Shown here piece by piece: positions 18,233-28,139 of a stretch of DNA of 64,000 bases; positions within the stretch are counted from its first letter, which is position 1, and each line of letters starts with the position of its first letter. Source of the DNA: Ruminococcus sp. YRD2003 (lineage in GTDB: Bacteria > Bacillota > Clostridia > Oscillospirales > Ruminococcaceae); assembly GCA_900109435.1 (NCBI GenBank), contig FNZT01000016.1, positions 16,573 to 80,572 on the forward strand, given 5' to 3'. Below the pieces are notes generated by a model that saw only the letters and a list, made by a program, of their open reading frames with translations, was not told where the DNA came from and searched no databases. The translations under genes were made by a program, and so were the position numbers.

Positions 18233-18248
18233 TGTTCCACGTGGAACA
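18233..18248. promoter_or_regulatory. Candidate parS (ParB/Spo0J) site
   Basis: TGTTCCACGTGGAACA, a perfect 16-bp palindrome, extended by AA and TT to 20 bp. The core differs from the B. subtilis parS (TGTTTCACGTGAAACA) at one symmetric pair, and equals the parS core known from Pseudomonas. It lies in a 385-bp gap between a lipoprotein gene and the P-ATPase gene. In known genomes parS sites cluster near the replication origin. Confidence 0.75.
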
Positions 18249-18406
18249 TTCCGCTCTGACACCGCTTTTTTCACTCAAAAACTGCATTTTTCAGGTAAAA
18301 ATACAACTATTTTTATGCCTCCCGAACTCTTTAACACTTCACAGCGGTAAATGAGCAGACGCTGCACGCAAAAACTTTCCGCTCCCCAATAATTTTTTCT
18401 CAAATC

Positions 18407-18435
18407 TTGCATTTCGGATAAAAATATGTTATAAT
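18407..18435 (+). promoter_or_regulatory. Sigma-A promoter of the P-type ATPase
   Basis: TTGCAT, a 17-nt spacer and TATAAT, about 45 bp upstream of the start at 18482. The gap 18097-18481 otherwise contains only the parS-like site and no other gene that can be supported. Confidence 0.8.
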
Positions 18436-18481
18436 TACACTGTTTTGAGAAAATAGTTTTTTCTTGTGAAAGGGGAAAAAT

Positions 18482-21115
18482 ATGAAACATTATCTTGAAT
18501 CCACCGACTCAGTCCTCTCAGAAGTCAAAAGCTCCTCGCATGGTCTGACTGCTGACGAAGCCGCTAAACGCCTCGCCGAAAACGGTCAGAACAAGCTCGA
18601 CGAGCCTCCGAAACCCACTCTCCTCGCACGTTTCATCGAGCAGTTCAAGAACCCGATGATACTCGTGCTCATCGCTGCTGCCGCGATTTCCGCGATAACA
18701 GGCATTATCTCCGAGGGCAAGCTCGAAGCTGATGTATTCATTATACTGTTTGTTGTAATTGCCAATGCTGTACTCGGAGTATATCAGGAAAATAAAGCCG
18801 AGTCCGCTATCGAAGCCCTTCAGGCTATGAGCGCTGCTCAGAGCAAGGTCTTCCGTTCGGGCGAGCTCGTAGTTATACCGAGCTCCGACCTCGTTGTCGG
18901 CGACGTCATCGCCCTCGAAGCAGGCGACAATGTCCCCGCTGACTGCCGTATCCTCGAGGCTGCCGCTCTCAAGGCCGAAGAATCCGCGCTTACGGGCGAG
19001 AGCGTTCCCTGCGACAAGTGCAGCGACGTCCTCACGGGTGAAGATGTGCCGCTCGGCGACAGAAAGAATATGCTCTACATGGGCAGCAGTGTCGCCTACG
19101 GACGAGCCGAAGCCGTCGTTGTCGCTACGGGCATGGACACCGAAATGGGTAAGATAGCAGGTGCTATCGCTAATGCTGACGACGATGAGACTCCCCTCCA
19201 GAAGAGCCTCACTCAGCTCAGTAAGGTACTCTCTGTGGCTGTACTGCTGATATGCGTGATAATCCTTATAATCAGCGTGATACAGATGCTCGTTAAGAAC
19301 GGCACTATCACTCTCCCCGACTTCCTCAACTCCTTCATGATAGCCGTCAGCCTCGCTGTTGCCGCTATCCCCGAGGGTCTCGCGGCTGTTGTCACAGTCG
19401 TGCTTTCCATAGGCGTTACCAATATGTCCAAGCGAGGAGCTGTTATCCGCCGCCTCACCGCTGTTGAGGCGCTCGGCTGTGCGCAGGTCATCTGCTCGGA
19501 TAAGACGGGTACTCTCACTCAGAACAAGATGACCGTTGTTGAGGAGTCCACAAGCGACAAGCTCCTGCTCGCACGCGCTATGGCGCTCTGCTGCGACGCT
19601 CAGCTCAATACCGACGATACCGTTACAGGCGAGCCTACCGAGGCTGCACTCGTCGCATACGCTAACAAGAACGGGCTCAAAAAGTATCAGCTCGAGGCTG
19701 AGACCCCACGTGAGGCGGAGGCTCCGTTTGATTCGCTCCGCAAGATGATGTCTACCGTCCACAAGACCGAAAAAGGCTACGTTCAGTACACTAAGGGCGC
19801 TCCCGACGTTGTGCTCGGCAACTGTACCAAGATATTCGACGGCGGCGTTGTCCGCGATATGGATGAGCACGACCGCGAGAACATCCTCTCCGAAAACAAG
19901 GCTATGGCGGACAAGGCGCTCCGCGTGCTCATGGCTTCCTACCGCGAGTACGACAGTCTCCCGCAGGACTGCTCCCCTGCCGCTCTCGAGCATGACCTCA
20001 TCTACATCGGCATGACGGGTATGATAGACCCTGTTCGTCCCGAAGTCAAGCCCGCTATCGCACTCTGTCAGTCCGCGGGCATACGTCCTGTAATGATTAC
20101 GGGCGACCACCGCGACACCGCTGTTGCTATCGCTAAGGAGCTCGGTATCCTCGGCGAGGGGCAGAAGGCTATCACGGGCGCTGAGCTCTCGAAGATACCC
20201 GATGACGAGTTCAACAGCACAGTTCAGAACTACAGCGTTTATGCGCGTGTTCAGCCCGAGCACAAGGTGCGCATCGTAAACGCTTGGCGCAAGAAGAATA
20301 TGACCACTGCCATGACGGGCGACGGCGTCAACGACGCTCCGTCTATCAAGAGCGCCGATATCGGCGTAGGTATGGGTATCACGGGTACCGATGTAACCAA
20401 GAACGTCGCCGATATGGTGCTCACCGATGACAACTTCGCCACTATCGTCGGAGCTGTCGAGGAGGGCAGACGTATCTACGACAATATCCGCAAGGCTATA
20501 CAGTTCCTGCTCTCGAGCAACCTCGCCGAGGTCATCTGCATTCTCGTTGCGACTCTCGGTCTCGGTAAGCTCACGGGCGGCGCGTTCACCATCTTCGGAC
20601 CTGTTCACCTCCTGTGGATAAACCTCATCTCCGACTGCTTCCCCGCTGTTGCGCTCGGTATGGAGTCCGCTGAACCAGGTATCATGGACCGCAAGCCCAG
20701 AAGCAGCAACGCACACATCTTCTCCGACGGGCTCGGGGTGAACCTCCTCTGGCAGGGATTCGTTATCGCTGTCCTCACACTCGTTTCCTATGTCATCGGC
20801 GCACAGTCCTCACCCGAGGCGGGCACAACTATGGCGTTCATCACTCTCTCTGTGTGTGAGATGCTCCACTCATGGAATATGCGCAGCCTTGAAAAGTCCA
20901 TCTTTGCTATGCACAGCCATAACAAGATGCTCCTCCTCTCGATACTCTTCTCGTTCGTGCTCATTATCCCGATACTCTTTGTTCCCGTCTTCCGCAGCGT
21001 GTTCTCGCTTACCAAGCTCGCTCCCATGGAGTACCTGTACGCCTTCCTCATCGCTGCCGCTATCGTTCCGATAGTCGAGATAGTCAAGGCTATTAGTAGA
21101 GCTGTGAAAAAGTAA
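18482..21115 (+). CDS. Calcium-type P-type ATPase
   Basis: An 877-residue P2A-type cation pump. It has the cation-ATPase N-terminal domain, TGESVPC (about 171), the AAIPEGLAA helix 4 motif, the phosphorylated aspartate of DKTGTLT (about 340), KGAPD for nucleotide binding, TGDGVNDAP (about 613) and ten predicted membrane helices. PEGL in helix 4 and [11 protein letters not shown] in helix 6 follow the SERCA pattern (PEGL; NLVTDGLPA), which favours Ca2+ or Mn2+ export over K+/Na+ or heavy metals. AAGGGG precedes the ATG and a promoter stands at 18407-18435. It lies in the plus-strand block that divides the tig-clpP-clpX and lon-engB genes. Confidence 0.9.
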   Translation: MKHYLESTDSVLSEVKSSSHGLTADEAAKRLAENGQNKLDEPPKPTLLARFIEQFKNPMILVLIAAAAISAITGIISEGKLEADVFIILFVVIANAVLGVYQENKAESAIEALQAMSAAQSKVFRSGELVVIPSSDLVVGDVIALEAGDNVPADCRILEAAALKAEESALTGESVPCDKCSDVLTGEDVPLGDRKNMLYMGSSVAYGRAEAVVVATGMDTEMGKIAGAIANADDDETPLQKSLTQLSKVLSVAVLLICVIILIISVIQMLVKNGTITLPDFLNSFMIAVSLAVAAIPEGLAAVVTVVLSIGVTNMSKRGAVIRRLTAVEALGCAQVICSDKTGTLTQNKMTVVEESTSDKLLLARAMALCCDAQLNTDDTVTGEPTEAALVAYANKNGLKKYQLEAETPREAEAPFDSLRKMMSTVHKTEKGYVQYTKGAPDVVLGNCTKIFDGGVVRDMDEHDRENILSENKAMADKALRVLMASYREYDSLPQDCSPAALEHDLIYIGMTGMIDPVRPEVKPAIALCQSAGIRPVMITGDHRDTAVAIAKELGILGEGQKAITGAELSKIPDDEFNSTVQNYSVYARVQPEHKVRIVNAWRKKNMTTAMTGDGVNDAPSIKSADIGVGMGITGTDVTKNVADMVLTDDNFATIVGAVEEGRRIYDNIRKAIQFLLSSNLAEVICILVATLGLGKLTGGAFTIFGPVHLLWINLISDCFPAVALGMESAEPGIMDRKPRSSNAHIFSDGLGVNLLWQGFVIAVLTLVSYVIGAQSSPEAGTTMAFITLSVCEMLHSWNMRSLEKSIFAMHSHNKMLLLSILFSFVLIIPILFVPVFRSVFSLTKLAPMEYLYAFLIAAAIVPIVEIVKAISRAVKK

Positions 21116-21134
21116 TCCCAAAATGCAGAATATT

Positions 21135-21171
21135 AAGGCAACACAGCACAAGCTTTGTGCGGTATTGCCTT
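21135..21171. repeat. AAGGCAAYACCGCACAAA palindrome, copy 1
   Basis: Inverted repeat AAGGCAACACAGCACAA / TTTGTGCGGTATTGCCTT downstream of the P-ATPase. A second copy lies at 22363-22410 on the far side of the transporter gene. The two copies bracket that gene. Confidence 0.75.
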
Positions 21172-21176
21172 AAAAG

Positions 21177-21200
21177 CAGCCGACTGTCTGTCGGCTGTTT
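21177..21200 (+). terminator. Terminator between P-ATPase and anion transporter
   Basis: Stem AGCCGAC-TGTCT-GTCGGCT followed by GTTTTC. Confidence 0.65.
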
Positions 21201-21217
21201 TCATAAAAGGAGTTCCA

Positions 21218-22315
21218 ATGCTTAAATTCGTAAAGTCGCAGCCTGTGCTCGTCATCGCTTTCATCGCGGCTGTCGTCACCATGTTCTTCGTACCGCCCGA
21301 CAGCGGGTACGCCGACTATATAAACCGAACCGTGCTCATCGAGCTGTTCGCTCTCATGATAGCAGTAGCGGGTTTCCGCAGCGTCGGCATCTTCGACAGG
21401 GCGTCCGATATCATGCTCAAAAAGGCGGGGACGGCTCGGCGTATCACGCTCGTGCTCGTGCTGCTGTGCTTCTTCTCTTCCATGCTCGTCACGAACGATG
21501 TGGCGCTCATCACCTTCGTGCCGCTAAGTCTGATGATCTTCGGGGCTGCCAAGGACGAAAGGCTCCGCATTCGTGCGATAGTCCTCGAGACCGCCGCTGC
21601 CAATCTCGGAAGTATGCTCACTCCCGTAGGCAACCCGCAGAACCTCTACATCTACGACGAGTACAAGCTCACGGCTATGGACTTTGTACGCACTATGCTG
21701 CCGTCGGGTATCGTCAGCCTTGCGGTGCTGGTGCTGCTCACGTTCATCATTCCCGCTGAGAAGTGTGAGGCTCCCGCAGAGAAAAAGACGGCGTTCAGAG
21801 CCGCTCCCATTATCGGCTACAGCGTGCTGTTCGCTGCCTGTCTGCTGACTGTGTTCCGCGTCCTACCCGATTGGGCGTGCCTTATCGCGGCGGTCGCGGC
21901 TGCTCTCATTTTTGACTATAAGCTCCTCCTCAAGGCGGACTACGCTCTGCTTGCGACATTTGTCTGCTTCTTCGTGTTCGTCGGCAATATCTCGCGCATT
22001 GGTGCGGTCAACGACTTCTTCCGCGGTATCCTCGACGGCAATGAGCTCGTCATCTCGCTCCTGCTCTCGCAGGTCATCAGCAACGTCCCCGCGGCGGTAA
22101 TGCTCGCAGGCTTCACCGACAAGGGCACGGAGCTCCTGCTCGGCGTCGACATCGGCGGGCTCGGCACCATAATCGCCTCGCTCGCGAGCCTTATCTCATT
22201 CCAGTTCTACCGCAAGACCACGACTGCGCGGGCAGGGCTGTATCTGCTTACTTTTACGTGGATAAGCCTGATACTGCTCGCGCCGCTGCTCATTCTGAAT
22301 CTGCTGATACTCTAA
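21218..22315 (+). CDS. SLC13/ArsB-like anion transporter
   Basis: A 365-residue, almost entirely hydrophobic protein with about ten membrane segments. The motif LVTNDVALITFVPL and the conserved NLGSMLTPVGNPQNLY match the citrate/arsenite/dicarboxylate (CitMHS/ArsB/SLC13) superfamily. SNVPAAVML near the C-terminus gives the second half of the repeated fold. AAAGGAG stands six bases before the ATG at 21218, so this start is preferred over an upstream one. Substrate is not clear from sequence; arsenite or small dicarboxylates are both possible. Flanked by two copies of the same palindromic repeat. Confidence 0.82.
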   Translation: MLKFVKSQPVLVIAFIAAVVTMFFVPPDSGYADYINRTVLIELFALMIAVAGFRSVGIFDRASDIMLKKAGTARRITLVLVLLCFFSSMLVTNDVALITFVPLSLMIFGAAKDERLRIRAIVLETAAANLGSMLTPVGNPQNLYIYDEYKLTAMDFVRTMLPSGIVSLAVLVLLTFIIPAEKCEAPAEKKTAFRAAPIIGYSVLFAACLLTVFRVLPDWACLIAAVAAALIFDYKLLLKADYALLATFVCFFVFVGNISRIGAVNDFFRGILDGNELVISLLLSQVISNVPAAVMLAGFTDKGTELLLGVDIGGLGTIIASLASLISFQFYRKTTTARAGLYLLTFTWISLILLAPLLILNLLIL

Positions 22316-22318
22316 AAA

Positions 22319-22357
22319 AAGGACTGTCAGAGGGGAGAACCCTTTGACAGTCCTTAT
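22319..22357. terminator. Bidirectional terminator between transporter and clpX
   Basis: Stem AAGGACTGTCA and TGACAGTCCTT with a 15-nt loop; A-rich before and T-rich after, so it could serve the plus-strand transporter and the minus-strand clpX. Confidence 0.75.
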
Positions 22358-22362
22358 TCTTT

Positions 22363-22410
22363 AGGCAATACCGCACAAATCCTTCAGGCGGGCTTTGTGC
22401 GGTGTTGCCT
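22363..22410. repeat. AGGCAATACCGCACAAA palindrome, copy 2
   Basis: AGGCAATACCGCACAAA and TTTGTGCGGTGTTGCCT, separated by 14 bases; it ends directly at the clpX stop codon. Confidence 0.75.
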
Positions 22411-23691
22411 TTATTCTGCTATTGTTTCGAGAGTGACCACCTTGTTGCGTCTGTTCGTGAGGATGGGCTCTGCCTTATCCGTCACGCACTCCTTTGTCAC
22501 GGTAACTCGCGCGATGCTGCCGTCCGACGGTACAAGATACATCGTCTTCATCAGCACGCCCTCGAGTATCGAGCGGAGTCCTCTTGCGCCAGTTTTCTGC
22601 GCGATAGCTTTCTTTGCTATCTCCACAAGCGCATCGTCGTTTATCTCAAGCTCGATATCATCGTAGTCAAACAGCTTCTTGTACTGCTTGATAAGCGCGT
22701 TCTTCGGCTCGGTAAGTATCGAAACAAGGGATTCCTCGTCGAGTTCCTCGAGCACCGTGATAACGGGCAGTCGTCCCACAAATTCGGGCACCATGCCGAA
22801 CTTGATGAGGTCCTTCGGTATCACCTGCTTGAAAATATTGGTCTTTTCGACCTTGTCGGTCTTTATCTCGCCGCCGAAACCTATCGGTGCTTTGCCGATA
22901 CGCTTCTGTATCTGGCGCTCAAGCCCGTCAAAGGCTCCGCCGCAGATGAAGAGGATGTTCCTCGTGTCTATCTGGAGCGTCTCCTGATTCGGGTGCTTTC
23001 TGCCGCCCTGCGGAGGTACGTTCGATACCGTGCCCTCGATTATCTTCAGGAGAGCCTGCTGTACGCCCTCGCCGCTGACATCGCGGGTTATCGAGGTGTT
23101 CTCGGACTTTCGGGCTATCTTGTCTATCTCGTCGATGTAGATGATGCCGCGCTCTGCCGCCTTGATGTCGTAGTCAGCCGCCTGTATCAGTCTCAGGAGC
23201 ACGTTCTCGACGTCGTCGCCTACGTAGCCTGCCTCGGTGATGGTCGTGGCATCGGCAATGGCAAACGGCACGTTCAGGAGCTTGGCAAGAGTCTGTGCGA
23301 GGAAGGTCTTTCCTACGCCTGTGGGGCCGAGGAGAAGCACGTTGCTCTTCTGGAGCTCTACGCCGTCCTTGTCCTGCTCATCCTGGCTCATTATTCGCTT
23401 GTAGTGGTTGTAGACGGCTACTGCAAGAGATATCTTCGCGTCGTCCTGTCCGATAACGTACTCGTCGAGGAAGTTCTTTATCTCTACGGGCTTGAGGAGC
23501 TTCATGGAAGTCTGTTCCTTCTTGTCGCCCTTTGCTGCCTTGCGGTGTGCCTTGGATATGCCAGGTCCGAATATCATCTCGTAGCAGTATACCACGCACT
23601 CGTCGCATATATTTGCAGAGCCTGCGGAAAACATACTCTGAACGCGGTTCTCGCCCTTTCCGCAGAAGCTGCACGACTTGAATTCAGCCAT
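22411..23691 (-). CDS. clpX: ATP-dependent Clp protease ATP-binding subunit ClpX
   Basis: A 426-residue AAA+ unfoldase that feeds proteins to ClpP. An N-terminal zinc-binding domain has CSFCGKG and CDECVVYC. Walker A is GPTGVGKTF (about 122), the pore loop is in [11 protein letters not shown], Walker B is IIYIDEIDK, and [19 protein letters not shown] is typical of ClpX. Length is normal. It starts a few bases after the clpP stop and ends at a palindromic repeat. Confidence 0.97.
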   Translation of the reverse strand: MAEFKSCSFCGKGENRVQSMFSAGSANICDECVVYCYEMIFGPGISKAHRKAAKGDKKEQTSMKLLKPVEIKNFLDEYVIGQDDAKISLAVAVYNHYKRIMSQDEQDKDGVELQKSNVLLLGPTGVGKTFLAQTLAKLLNVPFAIADATTITEAGYVGDDVENVLLRLIQAADYDIKAAERGIIYIDEIDKIARKSENTSITRDVSGEGVQQALLKIIEGTVSNVPPQGGRKHPNQETLQIDTRNILFICGGAFDGLERQIQKRIGKAPIGFGGEIKTDKVEKTNIFKQVIPKDLIKFGMVPEFVGRLPVITVLEELDEESLVSILTEPKNALIKQYKKLFDYDDIELEINDDALVEIAKKAIAQKTGARGLRSILEGVLMKTMYLVPSDGSIARVTVTKECVTDKAEPILTNRRNKVVTLETIAE

Positions 23692-23697
23692 GTTGCC

Positions 23698-24285
23698 TTA
23701 CCTCTTTTCGATTACCTTGTCGATAAGTCCGTACTCGAGTGCCTCCTGAGCTGTCATATAGTTGTCGCGCTCGCAGGCTTCGTGTATCTCCTCTGCGGTC
23801 TTTCCCGCATTTGCGGCAAGTATGGACTCGAGGCGCTCTCTGGTGCGCTCGAGGTTCTTAGCCTGTATCATGATGTCGGTCTGCTGACCGCCGAGACCGC
23901 CGCCGATGAGTGGCTGGTGTATCATTATCTCGCTGTTGGGAAGAGCGATACGCTTGCCCTTGGCTCCCGATGAGAGCAGGAAAGCGCCCATTGATGCTGC
24001 CATACCTATGCATATGGTCGACACGTCGCACTTGATGTAGTTCATTGTGTCGTATATCGCCATACCTGCGGACACAGAGCCTCCGGGGCTGTTGATGTAG
24101 AGGGATATGTCCTTTTCGGTATCCTGACTTTCAAGGAACAGGAGCTGTGCAACTACAAGGCTCGCAGTCGTGTCGTTCACCTGATCCGAAAGCATTATTA
24201 TTCTGTCATTCAGCAAACGTGAGAAAATATCGTAGGATCTTTCTCCGCGGCTCGTCTGTTCGACAACATACGGTATAAAACTCAT
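23698..24285 (-). CDS. clpP: ATP-dependent Clp protease proteolytic subunit
   Basis: A 195-residue serine peptidase that forms the ClpP barrel. The catalytic triad is seen as Ser98 in GMAASMGA, His123 in MIHQPLIGG and Asp174 in CERDNYM. The start [10 protein letters not shown] is chosen because family members begin near IPYVVEQ and AAAGGG lies upstream; a longer start at 24339 would add an atypical N-terminus. It lies between tig and clpX on the same strand. A stem GTTGTCCC/GGGACAAC at 24312-24340 sits in the tig-clpP gap and may be an attenuator or processing site. Confidence 0.96.
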   Translation of the reverse strand: MSFIPYVVEQTSRGERSYDIFSRLLNDRIIMLSDQVNDTTASLVVAQLLFLESQDTEKDISLYINSPGGSVSAGMAIYDTMNYIKCDVSTICIGMAASMGAFLLSSGAKGKRIALPNSEIMIHQPLIGGGLGGQQTDIMIQAKNLERTRERLESILAANAGKTAEEIHEACERDNYMTAQEALEYGLIDKVIEKR

Positions 24286-24311
24286 AATTTCATCGCCCTT
24301 TCTATAAAACC

Positions 24312-24340
24312 GTTGTCCCACAAAATATATGCGGGACAAC
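24312..24340 (-). terminator. Hairpin in the tig-clpP gap
   Basis: Stem of eight bases (GTTGTCCC/GGGACAAC) with a 13-base loop, read out of tig towards clpP and followed by GGTTTT. It may attenuate transcription between the two genes. Confidence 0.45.
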
Positions 24341-24366
24341 TTTAAACTATTTCTGTTTTTTGCTGA

Positions 24367-25674
24367 TTATTCAGCCTTCTCCTCTGCCTTAGCAGAGTTG
24401 TCTACTACTGCGTTCTCCTTAACGAGCTCTACAGCCTTCTGAACTCTCATATCAGCTGTGTACTCGCCGAGAGGTATGAATCTCTTTACTGTTTCAACGT
24501 CTACGTTGTTGGCAGCTGCGATCTCGGAGAGCCCGTTGTTTATCTCCTCCTCGGAGATCTCGATGTTCTCGAGGTCTGCTATCTTCTCAAGTGCAAGACG
24601 GAGCTTTACTTCGCCCTCTGCTCTGTCACGGTATGTGTCTCTGAGGGAATCCTCGTCCATTCCTGTGTACTGGCAGTACATCTTGAGGTTCATGCCCTGC
24701 TGCTGGAGCTGCTGGTCGAATGCACGGATAAGAGAATCTATTCTCTGCTCATACATACAGTTCGGGATGGGAGCGTCTACCTTTTCGATAAGTGCATTGA
24801 GGATAGCGTTCTCATATGCGGAATCTGCCTGCTGTACAGCTGCCTCTTCGAGCTTTGTCCTGATGTCGGCTCTGTACTCGTCAACTGTATCGAACTCTGT
24901 TGCGTCCTTGATGAGGTCGTCGTTTATCTCGGGGAGCTCCTCGTAGCTGATAGCCTTTACCTTTGTCTTGAAGGTTGCTTCCTTGCCTGCGTAGTCAGCC
25001 ATGTGGTAGTCCTCGGGGAATGTTACGACTACGTCGAACTCGTCGCCGATGTTATGGCCTACGATCTGGTCCTCGAAGCCCGGGATGAACTGACCGCTGC
25101 CGAGCTTGAGCGGGTGGTCTTCGCCCTTGCCGCCCTCGAATGCCTCGTCTCCGAAGAAGCCCTCGAAGTCGATAACAACTTCGTCATCCATCTGGGCGGG
25201 TCTGTCCTCAACGGAAACTATACGTGCATTCTTCTTTCTGATGATCTCTATCTGCTTGTCGATATCGTCATCGGTTATATCCTTGACTTCCTTGGGAGCC
25301 TTTATTCCCTTGTAGTCGGAAATTTCGATCTCGGGCTTTGTTACGCATACGACCTTGAGCTCAACGCCGTTCTCCTTGTCGATGGAGGTTACTTCTACGT
25401 TGGGTCTGTCAACGAGGATGAGGTTCGTCTCGGCTACTGCTGCGTCTATCTCGGGTCCGAGAAGGCTGTTGATAGCGCCCTCGTAGAATGCGCCCTCGCC
25501 GTACTCCTTCTCAACGAGCTTTCTGGGAGCCTTGCCCTTTCTGAAGCCCTTTATCTGGATATTCTTTCTCTGGCGCTGGAACTCCTGCTCAACTGCGTTC
25601 TCAAAGGTAGCAGCATCGACTGTGATTACCAGCTCGGTGGTGTTTACATCTGTCTTGTTTGATGATTTTAACAT
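24367..25674 (-). CDS. tig: Trigger factor
   Basis: A 435-residue ribosome-associated chaperone with peptidyl-prolyl isomerase activity. The N-terminal ribosome-binding domain has the signature GFRKGKAPRKLVEK (about 43-56). The FKBP-like PPIase domain runs from about 155 to 245. The C-terminal helical domain ends in an acidic tail. Length is typical. It is first in the tig-clpP-clpX gene set. A promoter is at 25738-25766 and an RBS GGAGG stands close before the start. Confidence 0.95.
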   Translation of the reverse strand: MLKSSNKTDVNTTELVITVDAATFENAVEQEFQRQRKNIQIKGFRKGKAPRKLVEKEYGEGAFYEGAINSLLGPEIDAAVAETNLILVDRPNVEVTSIDKENGVELKVVCVTKPEIEISDYKGIKAPKEVKDITDDDIDKQIEIIRKKNARIVSVEDRPAQMDDEVVIDFEGFFGDEAFEGGKGEDHPLKLGSGQFIPGFEDQIVGHNIGDEFDVVVTFPEDYHMADYAGKEATFKTKVKAISYEELPEINDDLIKDATEFDTVDEYRADIRTKLEEAAVQQADSAYENAILNALIEKVDAPIPNCMYEQRIDSLIRAFDQQLQQQGMNLKMYCQYTGMDEDSLRDTYRDRAEGEVKLRLALEKIADLENIEISEEEINNGLSEIAAANNVDVETVKRFIPLGEYTADMRVQKAVELVKENAVVDNSAKAEEKAE

Positions 25675-25737
25675 ATTGATCCTCCATGATATGATTTAAC
25701 TGATGACCAGTGGGTACATCTATAACAATACTGGAAT

Positions 25738-25766
25738 ATTATACCACATTTAGGAATAATTTTCCA
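25738..25766 (-). promoter_or_regulatory. Promoter of tig
   Basis: TGGAAA, a 17-nt spacer, TATAAT on the minus strand, 64 bp upstream of the tig start. The -35 matches four of six consensus bases. Confidence 0.6.
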
Positions 25767-25799
25767 CTGTATTTTTCAGCTTCTACGAATCGGACAATC

Positions 25800-26501
25800 C
25801 TACATCACTTTTTCAGGCATAAACTGTATATAATCCCCTGCTATCAGGTGAAAATCTATGTCGTCGTAGGTGTTCGTCACGCAGAGCGCGTGCGCCGAGC
25901 GCCCGTGGATATGTCCGTAGTAGCACGCCTTTATCTTGTAGCGGTAGAGCACTTCGAGTATGTCATAATTGAAGTTCGAGGCAAATATCGGCGGATAGTG
26001 CATGAACACTATCGGCTCCAAGCCAGCCTTGACTGCGGACTGTATGGACGTCTCCAGGCGCTGTACTTCGCGCTTCAGGACTTTCTCGTCCTGCTCTTCC
26101 CTGCCGCCGTCTGTGCCGTTTACCCAGCCGCGCGTGCCGCAGATGCCGATGCCTTCGTACTCGTAGTGGTTGTTGTGGAGGATATGCAGCGTGTCAAAGC
26201 CGTTCTCCGCAAAGAAGCCCTCCATTTTCTTCATCGTCACCCACCAGTAGTCGTGATTGCCTTTCAGTATCACCTTGCGCCCAGGAAGGTCGTTGATGAA
26301 GCGGAAGTCGGGCTCTGCCTGCTGAAGGGACATCCCCCATGAGATGTCGCCCGCGAGCACCACCGTATCCTCGGGCTTTACCGTCTCACGCCAGTTCTTC
26401 TCTATCCGCTCCTGATAGCTGTCCCAGCCAGCAAAGACCGCCATGGTCTTGGACGGGTCGCTGAAGCAGAGATGGAGGTCGCCTATGACGTAAAGGCTCA
26501 T
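25800..26501 (-). CDS. Calcineurin-like metallophosphoesterase
   Basis: A 233-residue metallophosphoesterase with all family motifs: GDLHL (residues 7-11), GDISWG, GNHDYWW, HYPP and YGHIHG. These bind two metal ions. The GDISWGMSL and GNHDYWWVT forms are typical of a Firmicutes group of unknown substrate. The start overlaps the thrC stop as TAATG, so it is translationally coupled to threonine synthase. The role in the pathway, if any, is not known. Confidence 0.88.
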   Translation of the reverse strand: MSLYVIGDLHLCFSDPSKTMAVFAGWDSYQERIEKNWRETVKPEDTVVLAGDISWGMSLQQAEPDFRFINDLPGRKVILKGNHDYWWVTMKKMEGFFAENGFDTLHILHNNHYEYEGIGICGTRGWVNGTDGGREEQDEKVLKREVQRLETSIQSAVKAGLEPIVFMHYPPIFASNFNYDILEVLYRYKIKACYYGHIHGRSAHALCVTNTYDDIDFHLIAGDYIQFMPEKVM

Positions 26502-27994
26502 TATATGCCGAGTCTGCCGAGCACGTACTGCTTCTGCTCAGCCTTGTCTATCACGTCGCTGAAACGCTCGGGCTTGTTCCTGAGGTCTGCAAGAGCTGCG
26601 GGTACGGGTATATCCGAAAGCTCTGCGATGCGGTCTACCTTGGCGTACTCGTCGATGTCGGACGCCTTGCCCTCGAGTGCTTCGAGGACTGCCGCGCTGA
26701 ACTTGTACGGGCTCGCTGTGGAGGCGATGACTGTCTTTGTCGTGTCGCCCGTTGCCGCCTTGTAGTCGTTGTATACCTTGACTGCGACTGCTGTGTGGGT
26801 GTCGCAGGTGTAGGAGTATTTCTCGTAGATATCGTGGATAGTTGCCTTGGTCTGCTCATCGTCGCAGAAGCCGCCGTAGAACTCCTCGGCAAGCTTTGCC
26901 TTGACGTCGGCGCTTACCTCATACCTGCCCTCGGTTGCGAGCTTGCCGAACCACTCGCTTATGAGCTTGTCGTCCCTGCCCGTCATAAGGTAGAGGAGGC
27001 GTTCGAGGTTGCTCGAGATGAGGATGTCCATTGAGGGCGATACCGTCGCGTAGAATTTGCGGTTCCTGTCGTATACGCCCGTATTTATGAAGTCCGTGAG
27101 GACGTTGTTGATGTTCGACGCGCATATGAGCTTGTTTACGGGGATGCCCATGTGCTTTGCATAGTAGGCCGCGAGGATATTGCCGAAATTGCCCGTGGGT
27201 ACTACGATGTTTATCTTGTCGCCGAGCGCTATCTCGCCGTCCTTGACAAGCTCGGCGTAAGCTGATACGTAGTATACCACCTGCGGCACGAGACGTCCCC
27301 AGTTGATGGAGTTCGCCGACGAGAACATCATGCCGTTTTCCTCAAGCTTTGCCTTTACCTCGTTGTTCGTGAATATTGCCTTTACGCCGTTCTGGCAGTC
27401 GTCGAAATTGCCCTTGATAGCGCATACGCCGACGTTTGCGCCCTCCTGCGTCTTCATCTGGCGCTTCTGCATCGGGCTGACGCCGTCCTCGGGGTAGAAT
27501 ACGAGGATAGATGTACCCTCGACGTCCTTGAAGCCCTCAAGCGCGGCTTTTCCCGTGTCGCCCGATGTAGCAACGAGGATAACTATCTTCTTGTCGAGCT
27601 TTATCTTCTTTGCCGATGTTGTGAGGAAATAGGGCAGTATCTGGAGCGCCATGTCCTTGAACGCGCACGTGGGACCGTGCCACAGTTCGAGCATATATGT
27701 GCCGTCGAAGAGATGTGCCATTTCAGCAATGCTCTCGGTCTCGAAATTCTTCGTGCTGTAGGCGTTGTCCGTGCAGTAGTGTATCTCTGCATCGGTGAAG
27801 TCTGTGAGGTACTTCGCGAAAACGTATGCGGCTCTGTCGGCGTACTTCATCTCGCCGAGTGCCTTTATCTCGTCGTTTGTGAGCGCGGGTATGCTCTCGG
27901 GGACGAAGAGTCCGCCCTCCGCTGATATGCCCTGCGTGATTGCCTCCGCACTGCTCACCTTTACGCTGCTGTTTCTTGTGCTGTTGTAAAACAT
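26501..27994 (-). CDS. thrC: Threonine synthase
   Basis: A 497-residue PLP enzyme that makes L-threonine from O-phosphohomoserine. The PLP lysine is Lys113 in HGPTCAFKDMALQ. Other motifs are VATSGDTGKAALEG, FSSANSINWGRLVPQ and VPTGNFGNILAAYYAK. It is the longer type with an N-terminal RGG-like domain (STRNSSVKVSSAEAI). No T-box leader was found upstream; the gap up to 28055 is short and AT-rich. It is coupled to the metallophosphoesterase downstream. Confidence 0.96.
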   Translation of the reverse strand: MFYNSTRNSSVKVSSAEAITQGISAEGGLFVPESIPALTNDEIKALGEMKYADRAAYVFAKYLTDFTDAEIHYCTDNAYSTKNFETESIAEMAHLFDGTYMLELWHGPTCAFKDMALQILPYFLTTSAKKIKLDKKIVILVATSGDTGKAALEGFKDVEGTSILVFYPEDGVSPMQKRQMKTQEGANVGVCAIKGNFDDCQNGVKAIFTNNEVKAKLEENGMMFSSANSINWGRLVPQVVYYVSAYAELVKDGEIALGDKINIVVPTGNFGNILAAYYAKHMGIPVNKLICASNINNVLTDFINTGVYDRNRKFYATVSPSMDILISSNLERLLYLMTGRDDKLISEWFGKLATEGRYEVSADVKAKLAEEFYGGFCDDEQTKATIHDIYEKYSYTCDTHTAVAVKVYNDYKAATGDTTKTVIASTASPYKFSAAVLEALEGKASDIDEYAKVDRIAELSDIPVPAALADLRNKPERFSDVIDKAEQKQYVLGRLGI

Positions 27995-28054
27995 AGGATC
28001 ACCCTTTTATTATATTTTGCCGTGTAAAATCGGCGTTTTTTAACAATTTGATTC

Positions 28055-28131
28055 TGTAGGGGCGCATTCCTTGCGCCCGTGCCGCCTTGACTTAAATTCT
28101 GATATGCGGGCGCTCGGAAAGCGCCCCTACA
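28055..28131. repeat. TGTAGGGGCG palindromic repeat, copy 2
   Basis: A 77 bp copy between thrC and yraN, ends TGTAGGGGCGCATTCC and AGCGCCCCTACA. Confidence 0.85.
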
Positions 28132-28139
28132 ACGGGATA

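Noticed and set aside
22402-23973. Long 523-codon plus-strand frame opposite clpX
   Set aside because: It is antisense to clpX and clpP, whose motifs are unambiguous; the long open frame reflects GC-rich codon bias.
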